Positions 53,387 through 62,818 of a stretch of DNA of 64,000 nt are shown here, one piece after another (the stretch's first letter is position 1; each line of letters opens with the position of its first letter). The DNA comes from Sphingomonas sp. BAUL-RG-20F-R05-02. Lineage in GTDB: Bacteria > Pseudomonadota > Alphaproteobacteria > Sphingomonadales > Sphingomonadaceae. Where the stretch lies: the NCBI RefSeq assembly GCF_022662305.1, contig NZ_JAKNQH010000004.1:1-64000 (forward strand), read 5' to 3'. Both the position numbers and the translations under genes were made by a program. The notes beneath the pieces are model-generated. The model had not been told where the DNA came from and ran no database searches. It saw only the letters and a list, made by a program, of their open reading frames with translations.

Positions 53387-55423
53387 ATGGCACGCGCACA
53401 ATCAAACACGCTGTTCACGGCGGAGCTGATCCTCCCCGCGATCGGTGACTCCTTCCGGAAACTCTCGCCACGCGAGCTGATCCGCAACCCGGTGATGTTC
53501 ACCACCGCCGTGGTGGCGACGCTGCTGACGGTCCTGCTGGTCGTCGGGCATGACAGCCTCACCACCGGCTTCAAGCTGCAACTCGTCGTGTGGCTGTGGC
53601 TGACGGTGCTGTTCGGCACCTTCGCCGAAGCCTTGGCCGAGGGGCGCGGCAAGGCGCAGGCGGCGAGCCTGCGTGACACCAAGGCGGAACTGCGCGCCAA
53701 GCGCCTGATTGGCGTCGAGGGCGCGTGGGAAGCGGTGCCCGCCACGCAACTCTCGGTCGGCGACGTGGTGCTGGTCGAGACGAACGACCTGATCCCGTCC
53801 GACGGCGAGGTGATCGAGGGCGTCGCCTCGGTCAACGAAGCCGCCATCACCGGCGAAAGTGCGCCGGTGATCCGCGAGGGCGGCGGCGATCGTTCGGCGG
53901 TGACCGCGGGTACGCGCGTCATCTCCGACCAGATCAAGGTGCGCGTCACCGTCGAACCCGGCCAGGGCTTCCTGGATCGCATGATCGCGCTGGTCGAGGG
54001 TGCCGAACGCCAGAAGACCCCCAACGAGATCGCACTGACGATCCTGCTGGTCGGCCTGACCATCATCTTCCTGATCGCGGTCGGCACGATCCCAGCGTTC
54101 GCACGCTACGCTGGCGGGAGCATCCCGATCGCGATTCTCGCGGCGCTGCTCATCACGCTGATCCCGACCACGATCGCGGCGCTGCTGTCGGCGATCGGCA
54201 TCGCCGGCATGGACCGTCTGGTCCGCTTCAACGTGCTCGCCAAGTCGGGCCGTGCGGTCGAGGCGGCGGGCGATATCGACGTGCTGCTGCTCGACAAGAC
54301 CGGCACCATCACCATCGGTGACCGTCAGGCGAGCGAGTTCCGTCCGGTCGGCGGCGCATCGCCCACCGATCTCGCCGAAGCGGCGCTGCTCGCCAGCCTG
54401 GCCGACGAAACCCCGGAAGGCCGCTCGATCGTCACGCTGGCGCGCGAACAGTTCGGCATCCGTACTGCGGTGCTGCCCAACGGGGCCGAGGTGATCCCCT
54501 TCACCGCGCAGACCCGCATCTCGGGCGTGCAGATCGGCGCCAACCTGATCCAGAAGGGCGCGGTCGAATCGATCCTGCGCGCCAATCCGGGTGTCGGCGA
54601 AACTGCGACGGCCACCGAACTGCGCCGCATCACCGATGAGATCGCCCGCGCCGGCGGCACGCCGCTGGCGGTTGCGGTCGACGGCAAGCTGGTCGGCGCG
54701 ATCTTCCTCAAGGATGTGGTCAAGGCCGGCATCCGCGAACGCTTCGGCGAACTGCGCGCGATGGGCATCCGCACGGTGATGATCACCGGCGACAACCCGC
54801 TCACCGCCGCCGCCATCGCCGCCGAGGCGGGCGTGGACGACTTCCTCGCGCAGGCCACGCCCGAGGACAAGCTCGCGCTGATCCGCAAGGAACAGGGGGG
54901 TGGCCGCCTCGTCGCGATGTGTGGCGACGGTACCAACGACGCGCCCGCGCTCGCGCAGGCCGACGTGGGTGTCGCGATGAACACCGGCACGCAGGCTGCG
55001 CGCGAAGCCGGCAACATGGTCGATCTCGACAGCGATCCGACCAAGCTGATCGAGGTCGTGGGCTTGGGCAAGCAATTGCTGATGACCCGCGGTGCGCTCA
55101 CCACCTTCTCGGTCGCGAACGACGTGGCGAAGTATTTCGCGATCATTCCGGCGATGTTCGTCGCGCTCTATCCCGGCCTGGGCGTGCTCAACGTGATGGG
55201 GCTCAGCACCCCGCAATCCGCGATCCTCAGCGCGATCATCTTCAACGCGCTCATCATCCCGCTGCTCGTGCCGCTCGCGCTAAAGGGCGTGACGTACAAG
55301 CCGATGGGGGCCGGGCCGCTGCTCGCGCGCAACCTCGCCGTGTACGGACTGGGCGGCCTGATCGCCCCGTTCATCGGCATCAAGCTGATCGACCTCGCCG
55401 TCGGTGGCCTCGGCCTCGCTTAA
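53387..55423 (+). CDS. kdpB: Potassium-transporting ATPase subunit B (KdpB)
   Basis: A 678-residue P-type ATPase. The phosphorylation site is [11 protein letters not shown], the actuator loop TGES ([10 protein letters not shown]), and the hinge [20 protein letters not shown]. It drives K+ uptake through KdpA by hydrolysing ATP. It starts 15 bp after kdpA. KdpB is regulated in other bacteria by Ser phosphorylation in TGES; the Ser is present here. Confidence 0.97.
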   Translation: MARAQSNTLFTAELILPAIGDSFRKLSPRELIRNPVMFTTAVVATLLTVLLVVGHDSLTTGFKLQLVVWLWLTVLFGTFAEALAEGRGKAQAASLRDTKAELRAKRLIGVEGAWEAVPATQLSVGDVVLVETNDLIPSDGEVIEGVASVNEAAITGESAPVIREGGGDRSAVTAGTRVISDQIKVRVTVEPGQGFLDRMIALVEGAERQKTPNEIALTILLVGLTIIFLIAVGTIPAFARYAGGSIPIAILAALLITLIPTTIAALLSAIGIAGMDRLVRFNVLAKSGRAVEAAGDIDVLLLDKTGTITIGDRQASEFRPVGGASPTDLAEAALLASLADETPEGRSIVTLAREQFGIRTAVLPNGAEVIPFTAQTRISGVQIGANLIQKGAVESILRANPGVGETATATELRRITDEIARAGGTPLAVAVDGKLVGAIFLKDVVKAGIRERFGELRAMGIRTVMITGDNPLTAAAIAAEAGVDDFLAQATPEDKLALIRKEQGGGRLVAMCGDGTNDAPALAQADVGVAMNTGTQAAREAGNMVDLDSDPTKLIEVVGLGKQLLMTRGALTTFSVANDVAKYFAIIPAMFVALYPGLGVLNVMGLSTPQSAILSAIIFNALIIPLLVPLALKGVTYKPMGAGPLLARNLAVYGLGGLIAPFIGIKLIDLAVGGLGLA

Positions 55424-55435
55424 GGAACCTGGACA

Positions 55436-56011
55436 ATGAACAACGATATCACCTCGGCGATCCGCCCGGCCATCGTAATGACCATCCTGTTCGCACTGCT
55501 GCTGGGGCTGGCCTATCCGCTCGCGATGGTCGGCTTCGGGCAGGCGATCTTCCCCGCGCAGGCGAACGGCAGCCTCGTCACCGATGGTGGCAAGGTGATC
55601 GGCTCGACCGTGGTCGGGCAGGCCTTCACCGCCCCGCGCTATTTCAACACCCGTCCGTCGGCGGCGGGCAAGGGCTATGACGGCCTTGCCTCCTCCGGCT
55701 CGAATTACGGCCCGACGTCGCAGGCTCTCGCAGACCGCGTGAAGACCGACGTCGCCGCCGCCAAGCGTTCCGCACCAGGGATTTCCATCCCCGCCGATCT
55801 GGTGACGGCCTCCGCCTCGGGACTGGATCCCGATCTCAGCCCCGAGGCGGCTTTTTTCCAGGTTCCCCGCATCGCACGCGTGCGCGGGTTGTCGGAAGAT
55901 CGTATCAAGACGCTGGTGACCCAACATATCGACCATCCCATCCTCGGCTTCCTGGGTGAACCGCACGTCAACGTGCTGTCGCTCAACCGCGCGCTTGACG
56001 GCTTGCGTTGA
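55436..56011 (+). CDS. kdpC: Potassium-transporting ATPase subunit C (KdpC)
   Basis: A 191-residue protein with one N-terminal membrane helix (AIVMTILFALLLGLAYPLAMV) and a periplasmic domain. Family marks are GSTVVGQAFTAPRYFNTRPSA, ASGSNYGPTS-like SSGSNYGPTSQ, DLVTASASGLDPDLSPEAA, and LGEPHVNVLSLN near the end. It stabilises the KdpAB complex and raises ATP affinity. 12 bp from kdpB; its stop overlaps the start of kdpD. Confidence 0.97.
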   Translation: MNNDITSAIRPAIVMTILFALLLGLAYPLAMVGFGQAIFPAQANGSLVTDGGKVIGSTVVGQAFTAPRYFNTRPSAAGKGYDGLASSGSNYGPTSQALADRVKTDVAAAKRSAPGISIPADLVTASASGLDPDLSPEAAFFQVPRIARVRGLSEDRIKTLVTQHIDHPILGFLGEPHVNVLSLNRALDGLR

Positions 56012-58674
56012 GCGAACCCGGCCGACCTTCCCCCGACGCCCTGCTGCGCCACGCGGCGCAGGAGGGCAGGGGTACGCTCAAGATTTTCCTCGGCGCCGCC
56101 CCCGGCGTCGGCAAGACCTACGAGATGCTCTCCGACGGCGCGGGCCGGTTGCGCGAGGGTGTCGATACGGTGATCGGCGTGGTCGAGACGCACGGCCGCG
56201 CCGAGACCGAGGCGATGACGCGCGGCTACGAAACCGTCGCCCGCCGCAGCGTCCCCTATGAGGGACGCACCCTGCACGAGATGGACATCGACGCGATTCT
56301 GGAGCGCGCGCCCCGGCTCGTACTGGTCGACGAACTCGCCCACACCAACGCGCCCGGCAGCCGCCATCCCAAACGCTATCAGGATGTCGAGGAACTGCTC
56401 GCCGCCGGGATCGACGTGTATTCCACGCTCAACATCCAGCATATCGAGAGCCTGAACGACGTCGTCGCGAGCTTCACCCGCGTGCGGGTGCGCGAGACGG
56501 TGCCGGACAGCATCCTCGAAACCGCCGAGATCGAGGTGGTGGACATCCCACCCGACGAACTGATCGAGCGGCTGAAGGCGGGCAAGGTGTATCTGCCGCA
56601 GGAGGCGACGCGCGCGCTGTCGCACTTCTTCTCCAAATCCAATCTGTCCGCCTTGCGCGAACTGGCGCTGCGCCGCGCCGCGCAGGCGGTCGATGCGCAG
56701 ATGCTCGATCACGTCCGCGCGATGGGGCTGGGCGGCACCTGGGCGGGCAGCGAGCGCGTGGTGGTGGCGATCAGCGAGATGCTCGGCGCCGACAACCTCG
56801 TCCGCGCCGCCAAGCGCCTCGCCGATGCGCTGCATGCACCGTGGACGGCGGTGTTCATCGAAACCCCGCGCACGCAAGGCTTCGGCAAGGAGCAGCACCG
56901 GCGCCTCGCGGTGGCGATCAATCTCGCCACGCAGCTCGGCGGGCAGATCGCGACGGTGCCCGCCACCAACGTCACCGAGGGGCTGAAGACCTTCCTCGCG
57001 GAGTTTCGCGGCACCCACCTGATCGTCGGCAAGTCGCACCGCTCGCGCTGGTTCGAACTGCGCCACGGATCGGTGGTCGACCGGCTGGTGCGCGAGACGC
57101 CGGCGGTGGCGGTGCACGTCCTGCCGCTCGATACGGAGCCGTCGCCGCGCCCTGGCCGTGTCACGCGTGCGAGTGCGCGATGGGGCAAGCCGTCCGGCTA
57201 TGTGTGGGCGAGCCTGATGGTAACGGCGGTAACCGGGGCGGGCATCGCGCTTTTCCACATCCTCAACCTCGGCAACGTGGCGCTGTTGTACCTGCTGCCG
57301 GTGATGGTCGCCGCCAGCCTGTTCGGCGTGCGTACCGGACTGTTCGCGGGGCTTGCCTCCAGCCTCGCCTATAATTTCTTCTTCCTGCCGCCGACCGGCA
57401 CGCTGACGATCAGCAACCCGGAAAACGTCGTCTCGGTGTTCGTGCTGCTCGGCGTGGCGGTCGCCACCAGCCAGTTGACGTCGCGGGTGCGCGCGCAGGC
57501 CGATCTCGCCGCCTCCAGCGCGCGGGTGAATGCTGCGCTGGCCGGCTTCCTGCGCCAGTTGACGGTGCTGAGCGACCGTGAGGACGTGCAGCGTGCGATC
57601 TGTATCGAGATCGCGCGGCTGTTCGGCCGCAGCGTGGTGTTCCTCGCCCCCGCCGGGGGCCATGGGTTGAGCGTCGAGGCGGCGAGCGACCCGACCTACC
57701 GGCTCGATACGATGGATCTGGCGGCGGCGGGCTGGTCGTTCGACACGCGCGCGGCGACGGGCAAGGGATCGGACACGCTTGCCGCCTCCGAATGGCTGTT
57801 CCAGCCATTGGTGGCGGGCGACCATGCGCTCGGCGTGCTCGGCCTGTCCGATACCGGCGCGGGCGACCCGGTTCGGCCCGACCAGTTGCCGCTGCTCGCC
57901 AACCTGGTCGATCAGGCGGCGCTGGTGCTGGAACGCTTCCGGCTGGAAAGCGAGATGCGCGACGTCGACGTGATCCGCACCCGCGACAAATTGCGTGGCG
58001 CGCTCCTCTCATCGGTCAGCCACGATCTGCGTACGCCGCTCACCTCGGTGATGGCCGCCGCCGCCGCGCTTGACCACGGCGCCACGCCCGAGCTGATCGC
58101 CACCATCAAGAGCGAAGCGGCGCGGCTCAACCGCTTCGTGTCCAACCTGCTCGACATGGCGCGGGTGGAGGCGGGCGCGCTCAACCTCAAGATCGAGGCG
58201 ATCGACCTGTCCGATGCGGTGACCGGCGCCGCGCACGACGCGCGCGGCGCGCTACAGGGGCACGACCTTCGCTTGCAGGTTCCCCCGGACCTGCCGTTGG
58301 TGCGCGCCGACCCGCAGTTGCTGCACCATTGCCTGCTCAATCTGCTCGATAATGCCGGCCGCTATGGTGATCCCGGTACCCCGATCGTGATCGAGGGCAC
58401 ACACCGGTTCGGTACGATCCGCCTCGCCGTGCTGGACGAAGGGCCGGGGCTCCCGCCCGGCCGCGAGCAGGAGGTGTTCGAAACCTTCCGCCGCTTCGAG
58501 GGGTCTGACCGGGTGGTCGGCGGCACCGGTCTCGGGCTTGCCATCGTCAAGGCATTCGCTGAGGCAATGAGCATCGCCGTCGAAGCGTCGAACCGCGAGG
58601 AAGGGGGCGCTCGCTTCGGGTTGACGTTCCCCTCGAACCTCGTGGTACGGGCCACCGCACCGGAGAGTATTTGA
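56008..58674 (+). CDS. kdpD: Sensor histidine kinase KdpD
   Basis: An 888-residue kinase. The N-terminal KdpD domain has GAAPGVGKT (residues 29-37) and VDELAHTNAPGSRHPKRYQD. A Usp-like domain follows, then four membrane helices of the DUF4118 type (VTGAGIALFHILNLGNVALL...), a GAF-like domain, a HisKA box with SVSHDLRTPLTSV, and a HATPase (DEGPGLPPG, GGTGLGLAIVKAF). It senses low K+ or high ionic strength and phosphorylates KdpE. It starts with TTG inside the kdpC stop (TTGA). Confidence 0.96.
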   Translation: MSEPGRPSPDALLRHAAQEGRGTLKIFLGAAPGVGKTYEMLSDGAGRLREGVDTVIGVVETHGRAETEAMTRGYETVARRSVPYEGRTLHEMDIDAILERAPRLVLVDELAHTNAPGSRHPKRYQDVEELLAAGIDVYSTLNIQHIESLNDVVASFTRVRVRETVPDSILETAEIEVVDIPPDELIERLKAGKVYLPQEATRALSHFFSKSNLSALRELALRRAAQAVDAQMLDHVRAMGLGGTWAGSERVVVAISEMLGADNLVRAAKRLADALHAPWTAVFIETPRTQGFGKEQHRRLAVAINLATQLGGQIATVPATNVTEGLKTFLAEFRGTHLIVGKSHRSRWFELRHGSVVDRLVRETPAVAVHVLPLDTEPSPRPGRVTRASARWGKPSGYVWASLMVTAVTGAGIALFHILNLGNVALLYLLPVMVAASLFGVRTGLFAGLASSLAYNFFFLPPTGTLTISNPENVVSVFVLLGVAVATSQLTSRVRAQADLAASSARVNAALAGFLRQLTVLSDREDVQRAICIEIARLFGRSVVFLAPAGGHGLSVEAASDPTYRLDTMDLAAAGWSFDTRAATGKGSDTLAASEWLFQPLVAGDHALGVLGLSDTGAGDPVRPDQLPLLANLVDQAALVLERFRLESEMRDVDVIRTRDKLRGALLSSVSHDLRTPLTSVMAAAAALDHGATPELIATIKSEAARLNRFVSNLLDMARVEAGALNLKIEAIDLSDAVTGAAHDARGALQGHDLRLQVPPDLPLVRADPQLLHHCLLNLLDNAGRYGDPGTPIVIEGTHRFGTIRLAVLDEGPGLPPGREQEVFETFRRFEGSDRVVGGTGLGLAIVKAFAEAMSIAVEASNREEGGARFGLTFPSNLVVRATAPESI

Positions 58675-59363
58675 CGATGTCCGCCACCATCCTCGTCATC
58701 GACGACGAACAGCCGATCCGCCGCCTGCTCCGCAACACGTTGGAACGCGCCGGGTACCGCGTGGTCGAGGCGATGAACGCGGGCGACGCGCTGCAGGTGT
58801 TCCGCGCCGAACGCCCGAGCGCGGTGCTGCTCGATCTCGGCCTGCCTGACCGTGACGGGCTGGAACTGGTGCCGCTGTTGCGCAAGGCAGGGGAGGCCGT
58901 CATTCTCGTGATTTCGGCGCGCGACGAAACCGACCAGAAGGTCGCCGCGCTCGATCTCGGCGCGGACGATTATGTCACCAAGCCGTTCGATACAGAGGAA
59001 CTGCTCGCCCGGCTGCGGGTCGCGTTGCGGCACCGCAGCCTGTCGAGCGTAGCGCCGAAGATCGTCCGTCGCGGCGATCTGGAGATCGACTTCGACGAGC
59101 GTACCGTGCGGCGTCGCGGCGAGGATCTTCACCTCACCCGCAAGGAACACGACGTGCTGACGGTGCTGGCCCGCAACATCGGTCGGGTGGTGACACACGA
59201 CCGCATCCTCGCCGCCGCGTGGAGCCGCGAGGAAGATCCACGCATCGAATACCTGCGCATCGTCGTGCGCAACCTGCGCGGCAAGCTGGAGGCGCCGGAG
59301 CCGGTCGGCTCCGTCATCGCCAACGAACTCGGCGTAGGATACCGGCTGCTCGCCGACGGCTGA
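58671..59363 (+). CDS. kdpE: Response regulator KdpE
   Basis: A 228-230-residue OmpR-type regulator. The receiver has DDEQ, the phospho-acceptor Asp in VLLDLGLPDRDGL and Lys in YVTKPF. The winged helix ends RIVVRNLRGKLEAPEPVG and VGYRLLADG. It activates kdpFABC. The first TTG at 58671 overlaps the kdpD stop and has GGAGAG five bases before it; the ATG at 58677 is also possible. Convergent with the next gene with only 3 bp between them. Confidence 0.95.
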   Translation: MTMSATILVIDDEQPIRRLLRNTLERAGYRVVEAMNAGDALQVFRAERPSAVLLDLGLPDRDGLELVPLLRKAGEAVILVISARDETDQKVAALDLGADDYVTKPFDTEELLARLRVALRHRSLSSVAPKIVRRGDLEIDFDERTVRRRGEDLHLTRKEHDVLTVLARNIGRVVTHDRILAAAWSREEDPRIEYLRIVVRNLRGKLEAPEPVGSVIANELGVGYRLLADG

Positions 59364-59366
59364 CGG

Positions 59367-60530
59367 TTAGCGATACGCGTCAGTCGCCAGTGCGCCGGGC
59401 CGGCCGGTGGTGGCCAAGACCTGATCGACCCTTTGCAGGCTGGCGTGGCCGTCGAAGCGGTAGCGTTCGATCCGTCGGTCGTCGGCGCATTGCAGGATGA
59501 TCTGGTGTTCATCGTCGCTCCATGCCGCGCCTTGGCAGAGCCGGCCGGTTCGCGCCTGCGCGACCAGCTGCAGCGTGTCACCGGCGACCGCAAGCACCAC
59601 GATCGTGCCGGCGTCGTGATGCTGCGGATCGGCGGGCGGCAGGTTGGTTCCGTCGAGCAGCGTCACCTCCAGGAACCGTCCCGATCGCGATAGGGCCAGT
59701 CCTTCGGCGGCTGGCGGCAGCGCCGGTCCCGGTGTGACGTGGAGCGTTGCGGTATCGACTGCGGCAACGAAGGTCTCGCTGCCACCGGAGGCGATGCGCG
59801 ACGCTGCGACATAGGCGGTGCGGCCATCCGGACTGAGCGCGATCCCCGAGGCGCCGCTGCCGACCTCGGCTGTGTCGGGCACGACGACCATCCCGCCCCC
59901 ACCGATGGCGAGGCGGAAAATCCGGCCGCCGCCACCGACCACCAGCGCACTGGCGCTGTCGGGAAGGAAGCGCGCGGAGACCGGCCGCGACCCTGCCGGG
60001 AAGCCGACGGACCCCTGCGCAACGAGGTGACCACCAATGATGGCAAACGCCGACACGCTGTTGGCGCGCGCATTCGCGACCAGCACCCGTTTTCCGTCTG
60101 GTGCGACCGCGACGCCGCTCGCGCCCGCGCCGGCATGAACGGTTTCGATCAGTCTGGGCCGTGCTGGTATCGTCAGGTCGACCAGCGACACCGCGTCGCC
60201 TGCGGACAGCGGCGGGGCGCCGTCAGGATCGAACGCCTGCGACGCGCTGACGATCGCATAATGTCCGTCCGGCGTCAGCTTCACGCTTTCGGGCGGGCCG
60301 GTCATGCTGGCCGGCACCGCGATCGTGGCAAGCGTCCGCAGGCCGCTGGAATCGAGCGCGAGGATACGCAGCAGGTCCGGCGTCACCCCGGCGGATGTGT
60401 CGCCCGGCCGTACCGGCTTGCCGTCTTCGGCCGAAACCAGGATTTGCCGCGCGGTGACGGGCATGGTCCCGCACGTCGCGATGAGCAGACCGATGCCGAC
60501 GACGCTCCTGATCCATCTGCGCTGTGCCAT
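59367..60530 (-). CDS. Exported beta-propeller protein (YncE/lactonase-like)
   Basis: A 387-residue protein with a signal peptide (VVGIGLLIATCGTMPVTA) and repeated beta-propeller strands. The repeats carry SVKLTPDGHYAIVSAS, GVAVAPDGKRVLVANARA, GIALSPDGRTAYVAAS and GLALSRSGRFLEVTL, one per blade. This is the seven-bladed YncE/6-phosphogluconolactonase-like fold, which serves as a scaffold or a lactonase. No catalytic residues are evident. A lone gene, convergent with kdpE. Substrate or partner unknown. Confidence 0.8.
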   Translation of the reverse strand: MAQRRWIRSVVGIGLLIATCGTMPVTARQILVSAEDGKPVRPGDTSAGVTPDLLRILALDSSGLRTLATIAVPASMTGPPESVKLTPDGHYAIVSASQAFDPDGAPPLSAGDAVSLVDLTIPARPRLIETVHAGAGASGVAVAPDGKRVLVANARANSVSAFAIIGGHLVAQGSVGFPAGSRPVSARFLPDSASALVVGGGGRIFRLAIGGGGMVVVPDTAEVGSGASGIALSPDGRTAYVAASRIASGGSETFVAAVDTATLHVTPGPALPPAAEGLALSRSGRFLEVTLLDGTNLPPADPQHHDAGTIVVLAVAGDTLQLVAQARTGRLCQGAAWSDDEHQIILQCADDRRIERYRFDGHASLQRVDQVLATTGRPGALATDAYR

Positions 60531-60772
60531 CGCCTGCTCCTTTGGTACGCAGCCTTAGCCGGGTTCCAGCGTTGGCGACAATCACAGGTCGTGACGCCGC
60601 GCGCGGGCGAGGCGCGGGCGGGAGAAATGGCCGGCTCGGGTGTTGCACATCGCGCGCAACCCGGCGATGAAGCCTGATTGCCGCGGAACGTCGCGCCTTG
60701 CATGGCTGCGGCTTGACGCGGTGCTTCGCTGTCGCTTCGGCGCGCGGGGCCGATTGTAATGGAGTATATAAA

Positions 60773-61432
60773 ATGGCCAAACCGGTGAACGATATCGAGG
60801 CCGCCGCCGCCGAAATCGTAGAGTTGCGCACGATGTCGAGCGCACCGACCACTGAGGCGCGGACGCTGGAACGTGCGCTGGGCGCGCAGATCCGGCTGCT
60901 CAGGCGGCGGCAGGACCTCTCGGTGTCCGATCTCGCCACGGCGGCGAGCATTTCGCTGGGGATGCTTTCCAAGATCGAGAACGGGCAGATCTCGCCTTCG
61001 CTGACGACGGTGCAGTCGCTCGCGCATGCGCTGTCGGTGCCGATTTCCTCGCTGTTCGAGAGTGTCGAGGAACGGCAGGATTGTTCGTTCGTGCCGGCCG
61101 GGCGCGGGGTCAGCATCGAACGGCGCGGCACTAAGGCGGGTCACAAGTACCAGTTGCTCGGCCATCTTTCGCGCGGCGACGTGGTGGTCGAGCCGTATCT
61201 CATCACGCTGAACGAGGAAGCGACGCCGCACACCAGCTTCAGCCACGCCGGTGTCGAGTTGATCCACATGATCAAGGGAGAGATCAAATATCGCCACGGC
61301 AGCGAAACCTACCATTTGCGCCCCGGCGACACGATGATGTTCGACTCGGGCGCGCTGCACGGGCCAGAGGCGTTCATGGGGCTGCCGCTGCAATACCTCT
61401 CCATCATCGTCTATCCGCGCAACCACGGCTGA
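60773..61432 (+). CDS. XRE family regulator with C-terminal cupin domain
   Basis: A 219-residue regulator. A Cro/CI helix-turn-helix (about residues 30-85: LGAQIRLLRRRQDLSVSDLA, ISLGMLSKIENGQISPSL) is joined to a cupin effector domain with HAGVELIHMIKGEIKYRHG and LRPGDTMMFDSGALHGPEAF. The cupin may bind a small metabolite or metal. This architecture is shared by PuuR- and SutR-like regulators of amine, sulfur or sugar use. GGAG lies eight bases before the ATG at 60773. The next gene is a TetR in the same direction, 43 bp away. Confidence 0.87.
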   Translation: MAKPVNDIEAAAAEIVELRTMSSAPTTEARTLERALGAQIRLLRRRQDLSVSDLATAASISLGMLSKIENGQISPSLTTVQSLAHALSVPISSLFESVEERQDCSFVPAGRGVSIERRGTKAGHKYQLLGHLSRGDVVVEPYLITLNEEATPHTSFSHAGVELIHMIKGEIKYRHGSETYHLRPGDTMMFDSGALHGPEAFMGLPLQYLSIIVYPRNHG

Positions 61433-61460
61433 ACGCCTAGACTCCGTGGTGCGCGGCACC

Positions 61461-61478
61461 TATATACCGACCGGTATG
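61461..61478. promoter_or_regulatory. TetR-family operator overlapping its own gene start
   Basis: TATATACCGACCGGTATG contains the near-palindrome ATACCG-AC-CGGTAT and overlaps the ATG of the TetR gene. The same core (TATATACCGC TTGGTAT) recurs 700 bp downstream in front of the next promoter. Placement and repeat fit an autorepressor operator. Confidence 0.7.
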
Positions 61479-62090
61479 GAACACGTTGACACCCTTGCGC
61501 CCCCGAAAGGGCGACCGCGCGAATTCGATCTTGATACCGCGCTGGCTGCCGCGCTGCGGGTGTTCTGGCAGAACGGCTACGAAAGCGCGTCGATGGCGGA
61601 ATTGACCGCCGCGATGGGTATAACAAAGCCGAGCCTGTACGCCGCGTTCGGCAACAAGGAACAGCTGTTCCACAAGGCGCTCGATCTCTACGAACGCGAC
61701 AAGCTGGCCTATACCGAAAAGGCGCTTGCTGCGCCCACCGCACGCGGCGTGGCCGAGCGTTTCCTGCGTGGCGCGCTCGAAATGCAGACGAGTTCGTGCG
61801 ATCCGAAGGGTTGCATGGCGATCATGAGCGTCATCTCCTGCGGTGCCGAAGCCGAGTCGATCCGTGCGGATGTGATCGCGCGGCGTGCCTCGTCGGAAGT
61901 GGCCTTGGTCGAGCGGTTCCAGCGCGCCAAGGACGAGGGTGAGTTTCCCGAAGGGCTTGAGCCCAAGGCGCTGGCTCGGTTTCTTTATGCGATCATGCAG
62001 GGCTTATCGGTTCAGGCGAGCACGGGCACCTGCTGCATGGACCTGACCCAGCTTGTCGAAACGAGCCTGTCGGTGTGGCCGACCAAATAG
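61476..62090 (+). CDS. TetR family transcriptional repressor
   Basis: A 204-residue TetR regulator. The N-terminal part GRPREFDLDTALAAALRVFW and SMAELTAAMGITKPSLYAAFGNKEQLF is the AcrR/YcdC-like helix-turn-helix. The ligand domain is Cys-containing (SSCDPKGCMAIM and GTCCMD). The ATG at 61476 is used because the frame upstream passes through the operator. Two operators of the same pattern are nearby, one on its own start and one on a promoter at 62139. The probable target was an RND efflux operon now reduced to remnants. Confidence 0.88.
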   Translation: MEHVDTLAPPKGRPREFDLDTALAAALRVFWQNGYESASMAELTAAMGITKPSLYAAFGNKEQLFHKALDLYERDKLAYTEKALAAPTARGVAERFLRGALEMQTSSCDPKGCMAIMSVISCGAEAESIRADVIARRASSEVALVERFQRAKDEGEFPEGLEPKALARFLYAIMQGLSVQASTGTCCMDLTQLVETSLSVWPTK

Positions 62091-62138
62091 GACGCCCGCT
62101 GGCTCTAAAACTAATTTACCTACCGGTACAGAATGCGG

Positions 62139-62177
62139 TTGACGCGGTACAGGCACTGATTATATACCGCTTGGTAT
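62139..62177 (+). promoter_or_regulatory. Sigma-70-type promoter with second TetR operator
   Basis: TTGACG (62139-62144), a 16-base spacer and TATATA (62161-62166) form a good promoter. The -10 box is the first part of TATATACCGCTTGGTAT, the second copy of the TetR operator. A further half-site TACCGGTA lies at 62121-62128. A repressor bound here would block polymerase. Transcription would run to the truncated frame at 62229 and the genes after it. Confidence 0.65.
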
Positions 62178-62228
62178 CGAAGCCGGGAGCGACAAACAGC
62201 CCGGTGTAGCGGCGGAAGGGAAACGCCC

Positions 62229-62249
62229 ATGAGAAAACCTACCGGCTGA
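62229..62249 (+). other. Six-codon open frame at a gene start (truncated gene)
   Basis: ATG AGA AAA CCT ACC GGC TGA reads MRKPTG and stops. It has a good GGAAGGG site 8-11 bases upstream and lies about 60 bp after the promoter. This looks like the beginning of a gene whose body was deleted, or a leader peptide. I favour truncation because the operon behind it is decayed. Confidence 0.4.
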
Positions 62250-62425
62250 TTTTCAGCGGCCGCATGTACGCGTGCCGCTTTAGCGTTCCACATCATCTGC
62301 ATCAAAAACACGGCGGAGCGTGACTCCACGGTCGCCGATGTTTGCTCAATTCACCCAAGCCGCCGGTCCTCGCGACGCATCAGCGTCGCGTAACGGTGCC
62401 ACGCGGCTGCTCAAGGGGACTGACC

Positions 62426-62818
62426 ATGGCCTATCTCGATCTCGAACATCCCTTCGCCGCCCCGGCGACCAGCCGCCAGAGCGCCGATGCGCCGGCTGCC
62501 CCCGCTTTCTCTGCGCTCGAATGGAGCGTCATCGCGGTCGCCCGCCGCGACAAGATCAGCAGCCTGAGCGAGCCCGGTCCGGTGTCGCGTGCGTTCGGCG
62601 GGCTGTTCGGTCTCGGCAGGACGTCGCGTTTGGCCGAACCAAAGCTGGAAACGCTGCGCCGGCTGGCAGTGCACGCATGGCGGCGTGGTTACGCGCTGCC
62701 TGCCTCCGAGGTCGCCGCGTTCCTGACGGCCGGCTTCAGCATGGCGCAGGCGGAGCTGCTGGTGGCGAGCGTCACTGGTGGCACGGTCGGGTCGCTGGCG
62801 TGGAAGATAGCGGCATGA
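62426..62818 (+). CDS. Conserved hypothetical protein
   Basis: A 130-residue protein that I do not recognise from a named family. A low-complexity Ala/Pro N-terminus precedes FSALEWSVIAVARRDKISSL, FGGLFGLGRTSRLAEPKLET, and LRRLAVHAWRRGYALPASEV, a helical region ending in a Met-Ala-Gln-rich helix. It has no signal or membrane segment. I start at the ATG at 62426, with AAGGGG 6-11 bases before it. The stop overlaps the start of the next, damaged adaptor gene (ATGA). Coding quality is good, so it is probably expressed. Confidence 0.6.
   Translation: MAYLDLEHPFAAPATSRQSADAPAAPAFSALEWSVIAVARRDKISSLSEPGPVSRAFGGLFGLGRTSRLAEPKLETLRRLAVHAWRRGYALPASEVAAFLTAGFSMAQAELLVASVTGGTVGSLAWKIAA

Noticed and set aside
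53402..55216. 604-codon minus-strand frame over kdpB
   Set aside because: Antisense shadow; the plus strand encodes a complete P-type ATPase.
55705..57825. 706-codon minus-strand frame over kdpC and kdpD
   Set aside because: Antisense shadow of two genes with unmistakable family motifs.
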